Below are positions 50,333 to 57,910 of a stretch of DNA of 64,000 nt, piece by piece. The notes beneath the pieces were generated by a model. The model ran no database searches, was not told the DNA's origin, and worked only from the letters and a program-made list of their open reading frames with translations. Within the stretch, counting starts at the first letter, position 1. Every line of letters starts with the position of its first letter. Position numbers and translations under genes: made by a program. Source of the stretch: Paenalicyclobacillus ferrooxydans (lineage in GTDB: Bacteria > Bacillota > Bacilli > Alicyclobacillales > Alicyclobacillaceae); NCBI RefSeq assembly GCF_001399675.1, contig NZ_LJCO01000085.1, forward strand, positions 46,691 to 110,690, in the 5' to 3' direction.

Positions 50333-50379
50333 AAAAGTCAACCAAACCGGCTCGGCTTGCCACGGTTTGGTTGACTTTT
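50333..50379. terminator. Bidirectional terminator between mqo and kinase gene
   Basis: AAAAGTCAACCAAACCG (50333-50349) pairs perfectly with CGGTTTGGTTGACTTTT (50363-50379), 13-base loop. Works for the convergent mqo and histidine kinase transcripts. Confidence 0.9.
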
Positions 50380-50416
50380 GTTGGTATTGAACCAAGTTTT
50401 GTTGGTATTGAACCAA
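50376..50416. repeat. Two 20-bp direct repeats, 21-bp period
   Basis: TTTTGTTGGTATTGAACCAA occurs at 50376-50395 and again at 50397-50416, just after the terminator. Probably a slippage duplication; no function evident. Confidence 0.8.
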
Positions 50417-50430
50417 TGATTGACCAAATT

Positions 50431-51975
50431 TCAGTGCTGTAAATCGAGGATTTCGAGTGCCTGTTGCAAGTTCCCCTTCTTGATTACGTTGTGGCCCATT
50501 GAGAGTCCTGTCTTTACCAGGACACTTGCAATCTCAGCACGAATTCCTGTGACAATCGCTTTGCAGCCCATCATTTCAATACCGTCAAACAGGTGGAACA
50601 GGTGATTGAGCACCGCGGTGTCGAGGTATGTTACACCAGATAAATCGATAATCATGGTCTCTATTCTGTCGAGTTCAATTTGTCGTAACACTTTTTCCTG
50701 GACGGTGACTGCTCGAAACGTATCAATCGTCCCGATAAGCGGAACAATCGATACGGTTTTTGTGAGGGGAATGATGGGAACGCTCAAATTCTCAACAAGT
50801 TCTCGCTGCGATTGCAACAGTTCATCCTTGAACTGGTTGTAGCTAATTGTAAAGTGGGTGAGAAATGAGTCAAGCGTGGAATTAATACTGCGTTCCAATT
50901 CAAAAAAGGCAGTCAGGCTGAAATTTGTCTCTTGGACACGGTAGTAGTTGTAAATGTAGTCCCAGAGCACTCTCTTGATAGTTTCAATCCACTCCAGCTT
51001 GAAGCTGACTTGGAGCGAATGTTTCGCCCACAGTTTCCCTTCCTTGTTGGCGAATAGGGCGAGTTCGTGAGGATGATTACCAAGCGTAAGCTCAACGAGT
51101 ATGAGGGCATTGTTGACGAGATCGACACCTGATTCCTCTTTGATTTTGAGGAGTGTGGATGCGATTTCGGGGCGATTTGACAGCAAGTGATCTCGAAATC
51201 TCTCTTGGTTGGCTTCCACAAAGCCCTGTAAAGTCAGCCCAGTAGAATAAATGACGTCAATTTCGGTCAAGGGTCTTTCCTCCTTAGACTCAATCGGGAG
51301 ATAAATTGAAAACTGAGTACCTACACCAAGAGTACTCTGGACATGAACGGTTCCTCCATGACCATATACGGTGGAGTAAACTTGAGAGAGGCCCATCCCT
51401 GTTCCTTCATCCTTGGTTGTAAAAAAAGGTGTTCCAAGCATTGAGATCTTGTCTTCATGAATCCCTACACCGGTATCTTCAATGATGATGACGAGTTGAC
51501 TGTGTTCGACATAGTGACTCACTCGTACAATCCCTGTGTCGCTTGAGATAGACTCAAAAGCGTTCTTGAGGATATTAAAGAGAGCGCGCTTAATTTGGTT
51601 TTTCTTAGCATAGATGGTCTGCTTCGTATCACGGAAGTTCTTAATGACGGAGATGCGGTATTGCCTGTCCAAGAAGAGATTGAGGACGGCCTCGAGCTCT
51701 GCTGCAACGTTCACGACTTGGTACGATTCGTCATCCATCTCCGGTTTCGTGACTTTAAGAAAGTCGGTAATAATTGCGATGGCATTATCGAGTTCGGACT
51801 CAGCAATCGTAAAGAAGTCGTCCTGGTACTTCTCTCGCAACAGTTGTAAAAAACCTTTGACGGATGTCAATGGATTTTTGACCTCGTGGGCGATCCCAGC
51901 GGCAATCTGGCCCATTGATAAGAGTCGTTCAGACCTGTGCCTATCGTTGTCTACGATCTCTTTTGACAGCAACAA
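50431..51975 (-). CDS. Histidine kinase fused to an RsbR-like STAS module
   Basis: 514 aa from TTG at 51975. Residues 18-80 are a HisKA domain with H-box SMGQIAAGIAHEVKNPLTSV like sporulation kinases. The HATPase part has NQIKRALFNILKNAFES (N-box), IIEDTGVGIHEDKI (G1) and GTGMGLSQVYSTVYGHGG (G2). Residues about 240-375 resemble the RsbRD globin-like domain, and about 385-505 are a STAS domain (LIGTIDTFRAVTVQEKVLRQ, IDLSGVTYLDTAVLNHLF) with the Thr after YLD at the RsbR phosphosite. No sensor or membrane part precedes the kinase. It overlaps the upstream RsbT-like gene by 35 bases, so the two probably work together. Confidence 0.85.
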   Translation of the reverse strand: MLLSKEIVDNDRHRSERLLSMGQIAAGIAHEVKNPLTSVKGFLQLLREKYQDDFFTIAESELDNAIAIITDFLKVTKPEMDDESYQVVNVAAELEAVLNLFLDRQYRISVIKNFRDTKQTIYAKKNQIKRALFNILKNAFESISSDTGIVRVSHYVEHSQLVIIIEDTGVGIHEDKISMLGTPFFTTKDEGTGMGLSQVYSTVYGHGGTVHVQSTLGVGTQFSIYLPIESKEERPLTEIDVIYSTGLTLQGFVEANQERFRDHLLSNRPEIASTLLKIKEESGVDLVNNALILVELTLGNHPHELALFANKEGKLWAKHSLQVSFKLEWIETIKRVLWDYIYNYYRVQETNFSLTAFFELERSINSTLDSFLTHFTISYNQFKDELLQSQRELVENLSVPIIPLTKTVSIVPLIGTIDTFRAVTVQEKVLRQIELDRIETMIIDLSGVTYLDTAVLNHLFHLFDGIEMMGCKAIVTGIRAEIASVLVKTGLSMGHNVIKKGNLQQALEILDLQH

Positions 51976-52330
51976 TCCTAGTCCCCTCCGATGATGTCGT
52001 AATGTAGAGCTCGTCCATCAATCTTTTGACACTCGCCAAACCGGCTCCGAGTCCACTGCCTGATATGTAGTTCCCGTCTAATATCTCGGAAAGGTTTTCA
52101 ATGCCTGGTCCTTCGTCGATGCAGGTGAGACGAAATCCTTGATGGTCGAGTGTACAATACAGGCGACCGCTTCCACCACCGTGATTCAGTACGTTTCGGA
52201 CGATTTCGGACACACTGATAAAAATGGACTGCCTTTCCGTGACATCAAAAGAGGTGTCTTGCAACAGGTGATTGACCCGAACGATGGCGTCAAATACACT
52301 TGCCTCCGAATTAATGTTTATCGCTATCAA
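51941..52330 (-). CDS. RsbT-like serine kinase / anti-sigma regulatory factor
   Basis: 129 aa from TTG at 52330 after GTGAGGAG. HATPase of the RsbT/RsbW group: SEIVRNVLNHGGGSGRLYC (N-box), CIDEGPGIENLSEILDGNYI (G1), SGSGLGAGLASVKRLMDELY (G2), then TSSEGTRIVAVK. Closest in pattern to RsbT, which phosphorylates the STAS domains of RsbR and RsbS. The overlapping downstream gene carries such a STAS domain, so it is the likely substrate. Confidence 0.85.
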   Translation of the reverse strand: MIAININSEASVFDAIVRVNHLLQDTSFDVTERQSIFISVSEIVRNVLNHGGGSGRLYCTLDHQGFRLTCIDEGPGIENLSEILDGNYISGSGLGAGLASVKRLMDELYITTSSEGTRIVAVKRDRRQR

Positions 52331-52586
52331 ATCGAGAGCTCCTCACTTTAGTCACTCGAAGACAACTATAGCATTGCTAGAGATATTATTTAATAGTGTT
52401 GGCAGTTTTCGGATTATTTGATATTATCTTGATTTTTGTTAAGTTCCTGCCTTCACTGGGTTTTAATCTATAAATCGTTGTATGGATATGTGCAGTGGAT
52501 GGTGTCGTTGGAACAGGGGGCACGGCTAATAAAACCAAATGGGGCACGAATTCACAGAGGAATTCGTGCCGCTGACGTTACTCGAC
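52331..52586. other. Intergenic region with hairpin terminator (minus strand)
   Basis: GGCACGAATTC (52543-52553) and GAATTCGTGCC (52560-52570) form a perfect 11-bp stem with 6-base loop, downstream of the leftward small membrane gene. The rest is AT-rich and probably holds the promoter of the RsbT-like gene; no clear boxes assigned. Confidence 0.5.
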
Positions 52587-52841
52587 TTACCTAACTTGCT
52601 GCGACTGGTTTCCCAGCATACTCTGGATGAGTTCTTGCTCAGGCGTGATAAAGAAAAAGGCTAGCAGGACAAAAATGACCCCCCATGCTACCCATGTCTG
52701 CGTCGCGCGTTCTTGTTCCTTTTTCGTCTTTCTCGCCATGATGTCGAGGTTGACGAGTGTAAGCAGAAGAAGGAACGTAAAAAGTCCGTGACGAGCAGAT
52801 TCTTCCCCTCGAATCGCAGCTTGGAGTACTTTGTCATTCAT
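52587..52841 (-). CDS. Small two-helix membrane protein
   Basis: 84 aa from ATG at 52841 (start uncertain; the frame is open to 52937). Two hydrophobic helices (HGLFTFLLLLTLVNLDIMAR and WVAWGVIFVLLAFFFITPEQ) joined by a charged loop. No family recognised. Ends in a hairpin terminator. Confidence 0.5.
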   Translation of the reverse strand: MNDKVLQAAIRGEESARHGLFTFLLLLTLVNLDIMARKTKKEQERATQTWVAWGVIFVLLAFFFITPEQELIQSMLGNQSQQVR

Positions 52842-53087
52842 CTTCTGCTTCGCCCCTTCACCGAGGTATCGATGCTTCATTATACACACATGGAAGTACA
52901 GTGGTGTGGCCGAAAGCCTCTCCTCGGCAACCGCCAAAATGAAAAGCCTCAGTCCAAATGAAAAGCCTCAGTGAAGTGTTTTTGGTGGGGGCGTTGTTAC
53001 CATTCGATGGAGACATATACTCACGCCGCTTCACCAGTTTGGCATAACGTGAGCATAGGCATTAAGTAAAAGGGAGGGGCGGTTCTC

Positions 53088-53810
53088 TTGTCGCAGAACA
53101 GCAGTATGAAAACGGCACAAACCACCTCGGTGTTGCCCAAACTGTCAGATGCTGTAAAGGCACAGCTCACTGACGTTTTGGCGGATCTTCAGGACATAAC
53201 AGATTCTGGATATCGGACATATGATTTACTCAGTATGATTGGGAAGGCTGTGAATGGATTAGGAGATGAGCAAGTCATACCGGACCTTGAACTCATGAAC
53301 ATTCAAAACGCTGTAGCACTTGCAAAGCGAGCTGTTCGATACAGCAAAGGATGGGTGCTGTGGCTGGAGGCACTGTATCACGTAATGTGGATCGCTGTAT
53401 GGACGGTAGCTATCATGTATCGGTCAAATTTGTTTGCTGATTTTCATGCAGGTCCCATTCTGCATATTACGATGGTTGGGGCAGTGTCGGGTGCTGTGGG
53501 TGCATCCCTTCGCGCACTGGGTGCGCTCTATATACACAGGTTGCACCTAGACCTCGATGAACGTTTTACCATGTGGTATGTGCTAAAGCCGGTGGTAGGT
53601 GGTGTGATGGGAAGCTTCGTCGCTCTCATGGCTGGTTTGCTCCTCACCGGTTTGGGTGGGAGCGAGACTTCGCCCGCGGTCGTTTTGCTGAGTGCTTTCG
53701 GAGGAATGCATGAAGCATGGGCTATGGGATTGTTTCAGAAGTACACAGAGAAAGTGCTTGGTAAAAACGACCCTTCCGTTGGTGGGCAAAATAGCCCTAG
53801 TGCCTCCTGA
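53088..53810 (+). CDS. Unknown membrane protein (240 aa)
   Basis: 240 aa from TTG 53088, 8 bases after GGGAGGGG. The first 90 residues are soluble and helical (LSDAVKAQLTDVLADLQDIT), followed by three to four membrane helices (LYHVMWIAVWTVAIMYRSNL, ITMVGAVSGAVGASLRALGA, VVGGVMGSFVALMAGLLLTG) and a Ser/Gly tail. The soluble-then-membrane layout with Gly-rich helices suggests a channel or sensor. No family recognised. Confidence 0.65.
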   Translation: MSQNSSMKTAQTTSVLPKLSDAVKAQLTDVLADLQDITDSGYRTYDLLSMIGKAVNGLGDEQVIPDLELMNIQNAVALAKRAVRYSKGWVLWLEALYHVMWIAVWTVAIMYRSNLFADFHAGPILHITMVGAVSGAVGASLRALGALYIHRLHLDLDERFTMWYVLKPVVGGVMGSFVALMAGLLLTGLGGSETSPAVVLLSAFGGMHEAWAMGLFQKYTEKVLGKNDPSVGGQNSPSAS

Positions 53811-53894
53811 TAAACTTGTCGAGCACCAAATAACAGAGCAGAGTGGGGTAGGTCGTCTCCCTTCTTGGCAAGTAATTCAATATAATAGGTCAAG

Positions 53895-53936
53895 CAGGCG
53901 CATGGATGTTCGTGAAGACCTAAATCCATGCGCCTG
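53895..53936 (+). other. Perfect 13-bp hairpin after a TATAAT box
   Basis: CAGGCGCATGGAT (53895-53907) and ATCCATGCGCCTG (53924-53936) form a perfect stem with 16-base loop and no U-run. A TATAAT lies at 53881-53886, so the hairpin may form the extreme 5' end of the ybaK mRNA and protect it; alternatively it is a terminator for the upstream gene. Confidence 0.45.
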
Positions 53937-53994
53937 TGTATGACCTCAATATATGGAATGAGCGGACGCGCAGACAGAAAGCGAGCGGATTGCA

Positions 53995-54471
53995 GTGGCT
54001 TCAAAAACGACGGCATGTCGAATTTTAGACACCTTGAAAGTTTCTTATACACTTCATGAATACGACTGGGACGAAGACGCACTTGATGCAATAACCGTCG
54101 CCCAAAAAGTTGGGATTTCCCCGTCGCAAATCTTCAAGACACTGGTTCTCCGCGGCGATAAGTCAGGTATTTTGATGGCCTGTATTCCAGGTGATACGGA
54201 ACTCAATCTGAAAGCGTTGGCCATCGCCAGCGGAAATAAAAAGGTCGAAATGGTTCCTGTGAAAGAAATTCAGGCCTTAACCGGATATATTCGAGGCGGA
54301 GTATCCCCTTTGGGACTAAAGAAAAAATATCCCATATATTTGGACACGTCTGTTGCTGGACTAGACCCTGTCAGTATCAGTGCCGGTAAAAGAGGCATGC
54401 AGATATTCCTAAATGGCAGGGATTTAGCCCGCGCTTGCGACGCAGTTCTGGTCTCTATCGGTCGTGACTGA
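53995..54471 (+). CDS. ybaK: Cys-tRNA(Pro) deacylase YbaK
   Basis: 158 aa from GTG 53995. Removes Cys wrongly attached to tRNA-Pro. Family features: [40 protein letters not shown] (conserved FKTL Lys), [58 protein letters not shown]. Complete length. The ribosome site is weak. Confidence 0.93.
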   Translation: MASKTTACRILDTLKVSYTLHEYDWDEDALDAITVAQKVGISPSQIFKTLVLRGDKSGILMACIPGDTELNLKALAIASGNKKVEMVPVKEIQALTGYIRGGVSPLGLKKKYPIYLDTSVAGLDPVSISAGKRGMQIFLNGRDLARACDAVLVSIGRD

Positions 54472-54521
54472 AAGACTGTATGCTGCCCCTTTTGCCAAAG
54501 CGCTGGAGAAGTACATGCGAA

Positions 54522-55418
54522 TCATACTTGATAGGCTTGTGCCAAGGACTGGATAGATTCAACGTAAGTCATAGAGTGGTTGTATTGATAGAGGGCTCCG
54601 ACGGGATTGCTCGAGTATCCGTCGAGTGCCAACATATGAGCCGCAGTGTAGATAGCATCGTACACATTGTTTATATCCGGTGCCCCCTGACACCCTGGGG
54701 CCGTTACTCCGTAACGCTGAAAAGTTGACGGCATGAATTGCATAGGGCCTTCAGCACCTGCCCAACTGACAACTGCACCGGTTGAAAAGTCGGTCTCTGT
54801 TCGATGGATAGCGGCGAGTACAGTCCATGGAATCCCATATTTCTGGCCTGCTGCCATGTACACTGGAATGAGTTGAACGGGGATTCCTTTGGAACTGACG
54901 GATGTCAGGTTGACGTGCGGTGATATGGCCCGGCGGCTTGCATGAACTACAACATGTTTTATCTTCCAACCAGGCTTATAGACGATGAGCTTCTGCCCAG
55001 GATGAATCACTGCTGTATTGAGGTGATTCATCTGCATGAGGGCTTGAACTGAAGTGCCGTTTTGTGCGGCTAGTGCCCATAATGTATCACCAGGGCGAAC
55101 TCTCTGCACGATGGGGCGGCTATGAGCTTTGGTACTAGCGGAGATTCCGTTTGGTGCTTTCAGATAATACGTGGTTGTAGCGGGCGTTCTAGAAGACTCC
55201 TCGATCCGCAGTGCGGTGATGCTTAACTGATCGTTCGTCGAAGCCGATCCTGCTGACTTCACCGCGGACACCCGATAATCAGCGACCCAAGGGGTACTTG
55301 TGTCAATGGCAGCGTTCTTGACGTTTGCATACACAACTGAGGATATTCCACCGAGTGTTACAAAAGCGCTCATCATAAGAAGGCACAGTAAAAAAATCCA
55401 GTTACGACTACGCGTCAT
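54522..55418 (-). CDS. Secreted LysM / lytic transglycosylase
   Basis: 298 aa from ATG at 55418 after GGGAGAG. Signal peptide (NWIFLLCLLMMSAFVTLGGI), a Ser/Thr-rich stretch, LysM domain at about 105-145 (VRPGDTLWALAAQNGTSVQA, LNTAVIHPGQKLIVYK), then a lytic transglycosylase domain (YGIPWTVLAAIHRTETDFST, SWAGAEGPMQFMPSTFQRYG) with catalytic Glu in RTETDF. It cleaves peptidoglycan outside the cell. Its mRNA carries a c-di-AMP riboswitch, which fits the known link between c-di-AMP and wall hydrolases. Confidence 0.9.
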   Translation of the reverse strand: MTRSRNWIFLLCLLMMSAFVTLGGISSVVYANVKNAAIDTSTPWVADYRVSAVKSAGSASTNDQLSITALRIEESSRTPATTTYYLKAPNGISASTKAHSRPIVQRVRPGDTLWALAAQNGTSVQALMQMNHLNTAVIHPGQKLIVYKPGWKIKHVVVHASRRAISPHVNLTSVSSKGIPVQLIPVYMAAGQKYGIPWTVLAAIHRTETDFSTGAVVSWAGAEGPMQFMPSTFQRYGVTAPGCQGAPDINNVYDAIYTAAHMLALDGYSSNPVGALYQYNHSMTYVESIQSLAQAYQV

Positions 55419-55438
55419 GCACTGCTCTCCCTTTCGCA

Positions 55439-55540
55439 CGCCTACGAGGTTAGCTGACGGGTTCGGGCCGAAAAGGTAGCCCTGGATAAATCCTTCACCC
55501 CTAATTCTTTAAGTCCCCCGTTCTTACGATTCGGCGTTAC
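55439..55540 (-). promoter_or_regulatory. c-di-AMP (ydaO/yuaA) riboswitch before the transglycosylase
   Basis: Read on the minus strand it shows the conserved blocks in order: GCCGAATC, AACGGGGGACTTAAAG, GGGGTGAAG, GGGCTACC, TTTTCGGCCCGAACCCGTCA, GCTAACCTCGTAGGCG. These are the core of the ydaO/yuaA class. It ends about 20 bases before the start codon, so it may control translation as well as transcription. High c-di-AMP normally turns such genes off. Confidence 0.9.
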
Positions 55541-55750
55541 TTTTTGTTTCCAAGTTCGTGACAAGCACAAAACATTGTACGCAGGCACCTATATGAGTTA
55601 GTACTCTGCTTGCAAAAAGTATAAAATCGAGCGATATGCAGAATCTGTCACTTTGCGGTTCAAAAGTATAGGAAGTTTGCGCGTTAATTGACTTCTTTTC
55701 GCGAAACCTGCTGAACAGCTTATGATTGCATCGTTCTTAGTCCAGAATGA

Positions 55751-55966
55751 TTATGCAGACACATCGCTTTGCAACCATGGCAGGACGACCTCTCGTGCCC
55801 CGAGTCTTCCACTTGCCTCAGTTACGATCGCGTTGTAACGCTCGACTGCGGCTTGATATGCAAGCCAACGTTCTTGTTCGTACAGTGGGTCGGCCATGCT
55901 CCATCGCAGATATGCATTTTCCATCTCTTCTTTGGCTTTAATAGACTCCAAGTGAAAATCCCTCAT
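55751..55966 (-). CDS. Small helical protein, YaaL/DUF2508-like
   Basis: 71 aa from ATG at 55966 after AAAGGGGCG. Helical and charged (MRDFHLESIKAKEEMENAYL, YEQERWLAYQAAVERYNAIV), with the spacing of aromatic and acidic residues seen in DUF2508 proteins of sporulating bacteria. Function unknown. Confidence 0.6.
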   Translation of the reverse strand: MRDFHLESIKAKEEMENAYLRWSMADPLYEQERWLAYQAAVERYNAIVTEASGRLGAREVVLPWLQSDVSA

Positions 55967-56269
55967 GACGAACGCCCCTTTGTAATCTGAATATTTTGTT
56001 TGAATGATTTCTTAAGAGCGTTTCACGCCAGATCCTGTGAATTCCTGCCTGGGTACAAATGTTCCTAAGACTCGTTGTTTATCGACATGAGGGCATTCTC
56101 TTTATCGACACAGCAATTAAGCGGAACGGTTAATTGCTCGGTCGAGATAGATATGGAACCAGCCAATCAGCGCAAAGGTTTATCCCCTTAAAAATGGCAG
56201 CTGCGCTATAATGCAGGTAGAGAAGCTACGGAAGTCCTTGCACACAGACGAATGGAGGAACGTACTATC
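55967..56269. other. Intergenic region with inverted repeat
   Basis: GCAATTAA (56113-56120) and TTAATTGC (56130-56137) flank GCGGAACGG, a possible operator. The stretch GGAACGGTTAATT within it recurs near 63956-63968. No gene supported; the promoter of the downstream nitronate monooxygenase is probably here. Confidence 0.45.
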
Positions 56270-57232
56270 ATGTCGAAAGTTCCATCAGTCCTGAAGGGAT
56301 TACGCATTCCGGTTATTGGTTCGCCGATGTTCATTATTAGCACCCCTAAGTTGGTGATTGCACAATGTAAGGCAGGTATCGTTGGGTCTATGCCTGCATT
56401 GAATGCGAGGCCCGCTTCTCAGCTGGATGAGTGGTTGGCAGAAATTACGGAGTCGCTTGCCTCATATAATGCCAGCCATCCTGAGCATCCAGCTGCTCCG
56501 TTTGCAATCAACCAGATTGTGCATAAGTCGAATGACCGTTTGGAACAGGACATGGAAGTCTGTGTAAAGTACAAAGTTCCCATCGTCATCACATCGCTTG
56601 GAGCACGTGAAGAAGTGAATGTCGCTGTGCACAGCTATGGAGGCGTCGTCTTACATGACGTTATTAATAACACGTTTGCGCACAAGGCGATCGCCAAAGG
56701 CGCAGACGGTTTAATTGCTGTCGCAGCGGGCGCGGGAGGTCATGCTGGTGCGAAGAGCCCGTTCGCGCTCGTGCAAGAAATTCGCGAGTGGTTTGATGGG
56801 CCTCTTGCTCTTTCCGGGTCGATAGCTACCGGAGGTGCAGTGCTTGCAGCGCAGGCAATGGGGGCTGACTTTGCGTATATCGGATCTCCGTTTATTGCGA
56901 CACACGAAGCTCGTGCGTCAGACGAGTACAAGCAAGCCATTGTCAACGGTACTTCCGATGATATTGTCTATACCAACCTCTTTACGGGTGTCCACGGAAA
57001 CTATCTTGCGCCGTCCATACAGGCTGCGGGTTTAGACCCCACGTCATTGCCGGAAAGTGATCCTTCGAAGATGAACTTTTCTGGAGCAGGCAAGGCGAAA
57101 GCCTGGAAGGACATTTGGGGTAGTGGGCAGGGGATCGGCGTTGTCCACGAGGTCACGAGCGCAGCAGCATTCGTCGATAAGCTGTATCGTGAATACCTGG
57201 AAGCACGAGAGAGATGTCTTCAAAGTGTTTGA
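56270..57232 (+). CDS. Nitronate monooxygenase-family flavoenzyme
   Basis: 320 aa, ATG 56270, with GGAGG 11 bases upstream (ATG 56252 would cover that site). TIM-barrel FMN enzyme: LRIPVIGSPMFIISTPKLVI at the start, then KYKVPIVITSLG, KGADGLIAVAAGAGGHAGAK (the Gly-rich segment with active His), ALSGSIATGGAVLAAQAMGA, DFAYIGSPFIAT. Oxidises alkyl nitronates, or acts as a related NAD(P)H oxidase; the substrate cannot be chosen from sequence. A strong terminator follows. Confidence 0.85.
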   Translation: MSKVPSVLKGLRIPVIGSPMFIISTPKLVIAQCKAGIVGSMPALNARPASQLDEWLAEITESLASYNASHPEHPAAPFAINQIVHKSNDRLEQDMEVCVKYKVPIVITSLGAREEVNVAVHSYGGVVLHDVINNTFAHKAIAKGADGLIAVAAGAGGHAGAKSPFALVQEIREWFDGPLALSGSIATGGAVLAAQAMGADFAYIGSPFIATHEARASDEYKQAIVNGTSDDIVYTNLFTGVHGNYLAPSIQAAGLDPTSLPESDPSKMNFSGAGKAKAWKDIWGSGQGIGVVHEVTSAAAFVDKLYREYLEARERCLQSV

Positions 57233-57265
57233 GCACGCGTAGTTTCCATTCATGTTGAGGAAGCA

Positions 57266-57320
57266 GGGCCCAACGGCGACACTCACGTTCGTGTCGGTCG
57301 GCGTCGGGCCCAGTTTTTTT
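57266..57320 (+). terminator. Terminator after nitronate monooxygenase gene
   Basis: GGGCCC (57266-57271) pairs with GGGCCC (57306-57311), with an inner stem CGACAC (57277-57282) and GTGTCG (57291-57296), then a run of seven T. Confidence 0.88.
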
Positions 57321-57338
57321 GTCAAATATGTCACCAAT

Positions 57339-57368
57339 TTGGCAATCAATTGGTTTTCATGGTATGGT
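57339..57368 (+). promoter_or_regulatory. Candidate promoter of the opuC operon
   Basis: TTGGCA (57339-57344) and TATGGT (57363-57368), 18-base spacing. An alternative is TTGGTT (57351) with TATATT (57373). Both place the start upstream of the riboswitch. Confidence 0.45.
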
Positions 57369-57407
57369 AGATATATTCGTATCGCAACATCACCCAAGAG
57401 TGTCTAG

Positions 57408-57576
57408 GGAAGGGCCGAGTTTCATGCCTTGTGCGTGAGAGCGGGGGAACCACGAATTGGGGTGAATTGTCGACCTGCGCCAGCAGGTTGCCATAGGCGA
57501 CACTGAAGAGATGAGCTCAGAAACGAGCACGTCCCTCAGCTGTGTCGACGAACCCGACAGCTAACCTCGTAGGCGA
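57408..57576 (+). promoter_or_regulatory. c-di-AMP (ydaO/yuaA) riboswitch before the OpuC transporter
   Basis: The class core is present: GGGCCGAGTTTC, GAGCGGGGGAACCACGAA, TTGGGGTGAATT, a variable hairpin GACCTGC...GCAGG, CCATAGGCG, then GACGAACCCGACAGCTAACC and TCGTAGGCG. It lies about 335 bases before opuCA. c-di-AMP controls potassium and osmolyte uptake in Gram-positives, so the target is coherent. Confidence 0.9.
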
Positions 57577-57910
57577 ATACTGGAGGATTGCTCTGTTTTC
57601 CTCTTACCTGTTTTCCCCGTTTCTGGCTATGCCAGGATGCTGCTGATCCAGCAGCACAACCAAAACTGAAGAACAATGCCGCTTTTCAAACTGAAGGGAG
57701 TTGAGACCGAACGACTTGCGTGAAGCAGGAATGACAGTCGAGCGTACGTGATTGTGCGTCCCAGCACGCAGCACAGCAAATACGAGACGATTCTCAGCGA
57801 TCCTCGGTGATTTCCGCTCATAGAGTCGCTTCACTTGGACATTCAACGCAAACGCACATCTGATGCAAGGCATTATGCAACGCCCCTGGAGATTTGTGAG
57901 AGGAGTGTTT
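57577..57910 (+). other. Leader between riboswitch and opuCA
   Basis: No gene supported on either strand. It contains a short hairpin GCTGCTG (57639-57645) with CAGCAGC (57649-57655), without a U-run. No clear terminator, so the expression platform of the riboswitch is not identified. It may hold a second promoter for opuCA. Confidence 0.4.
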
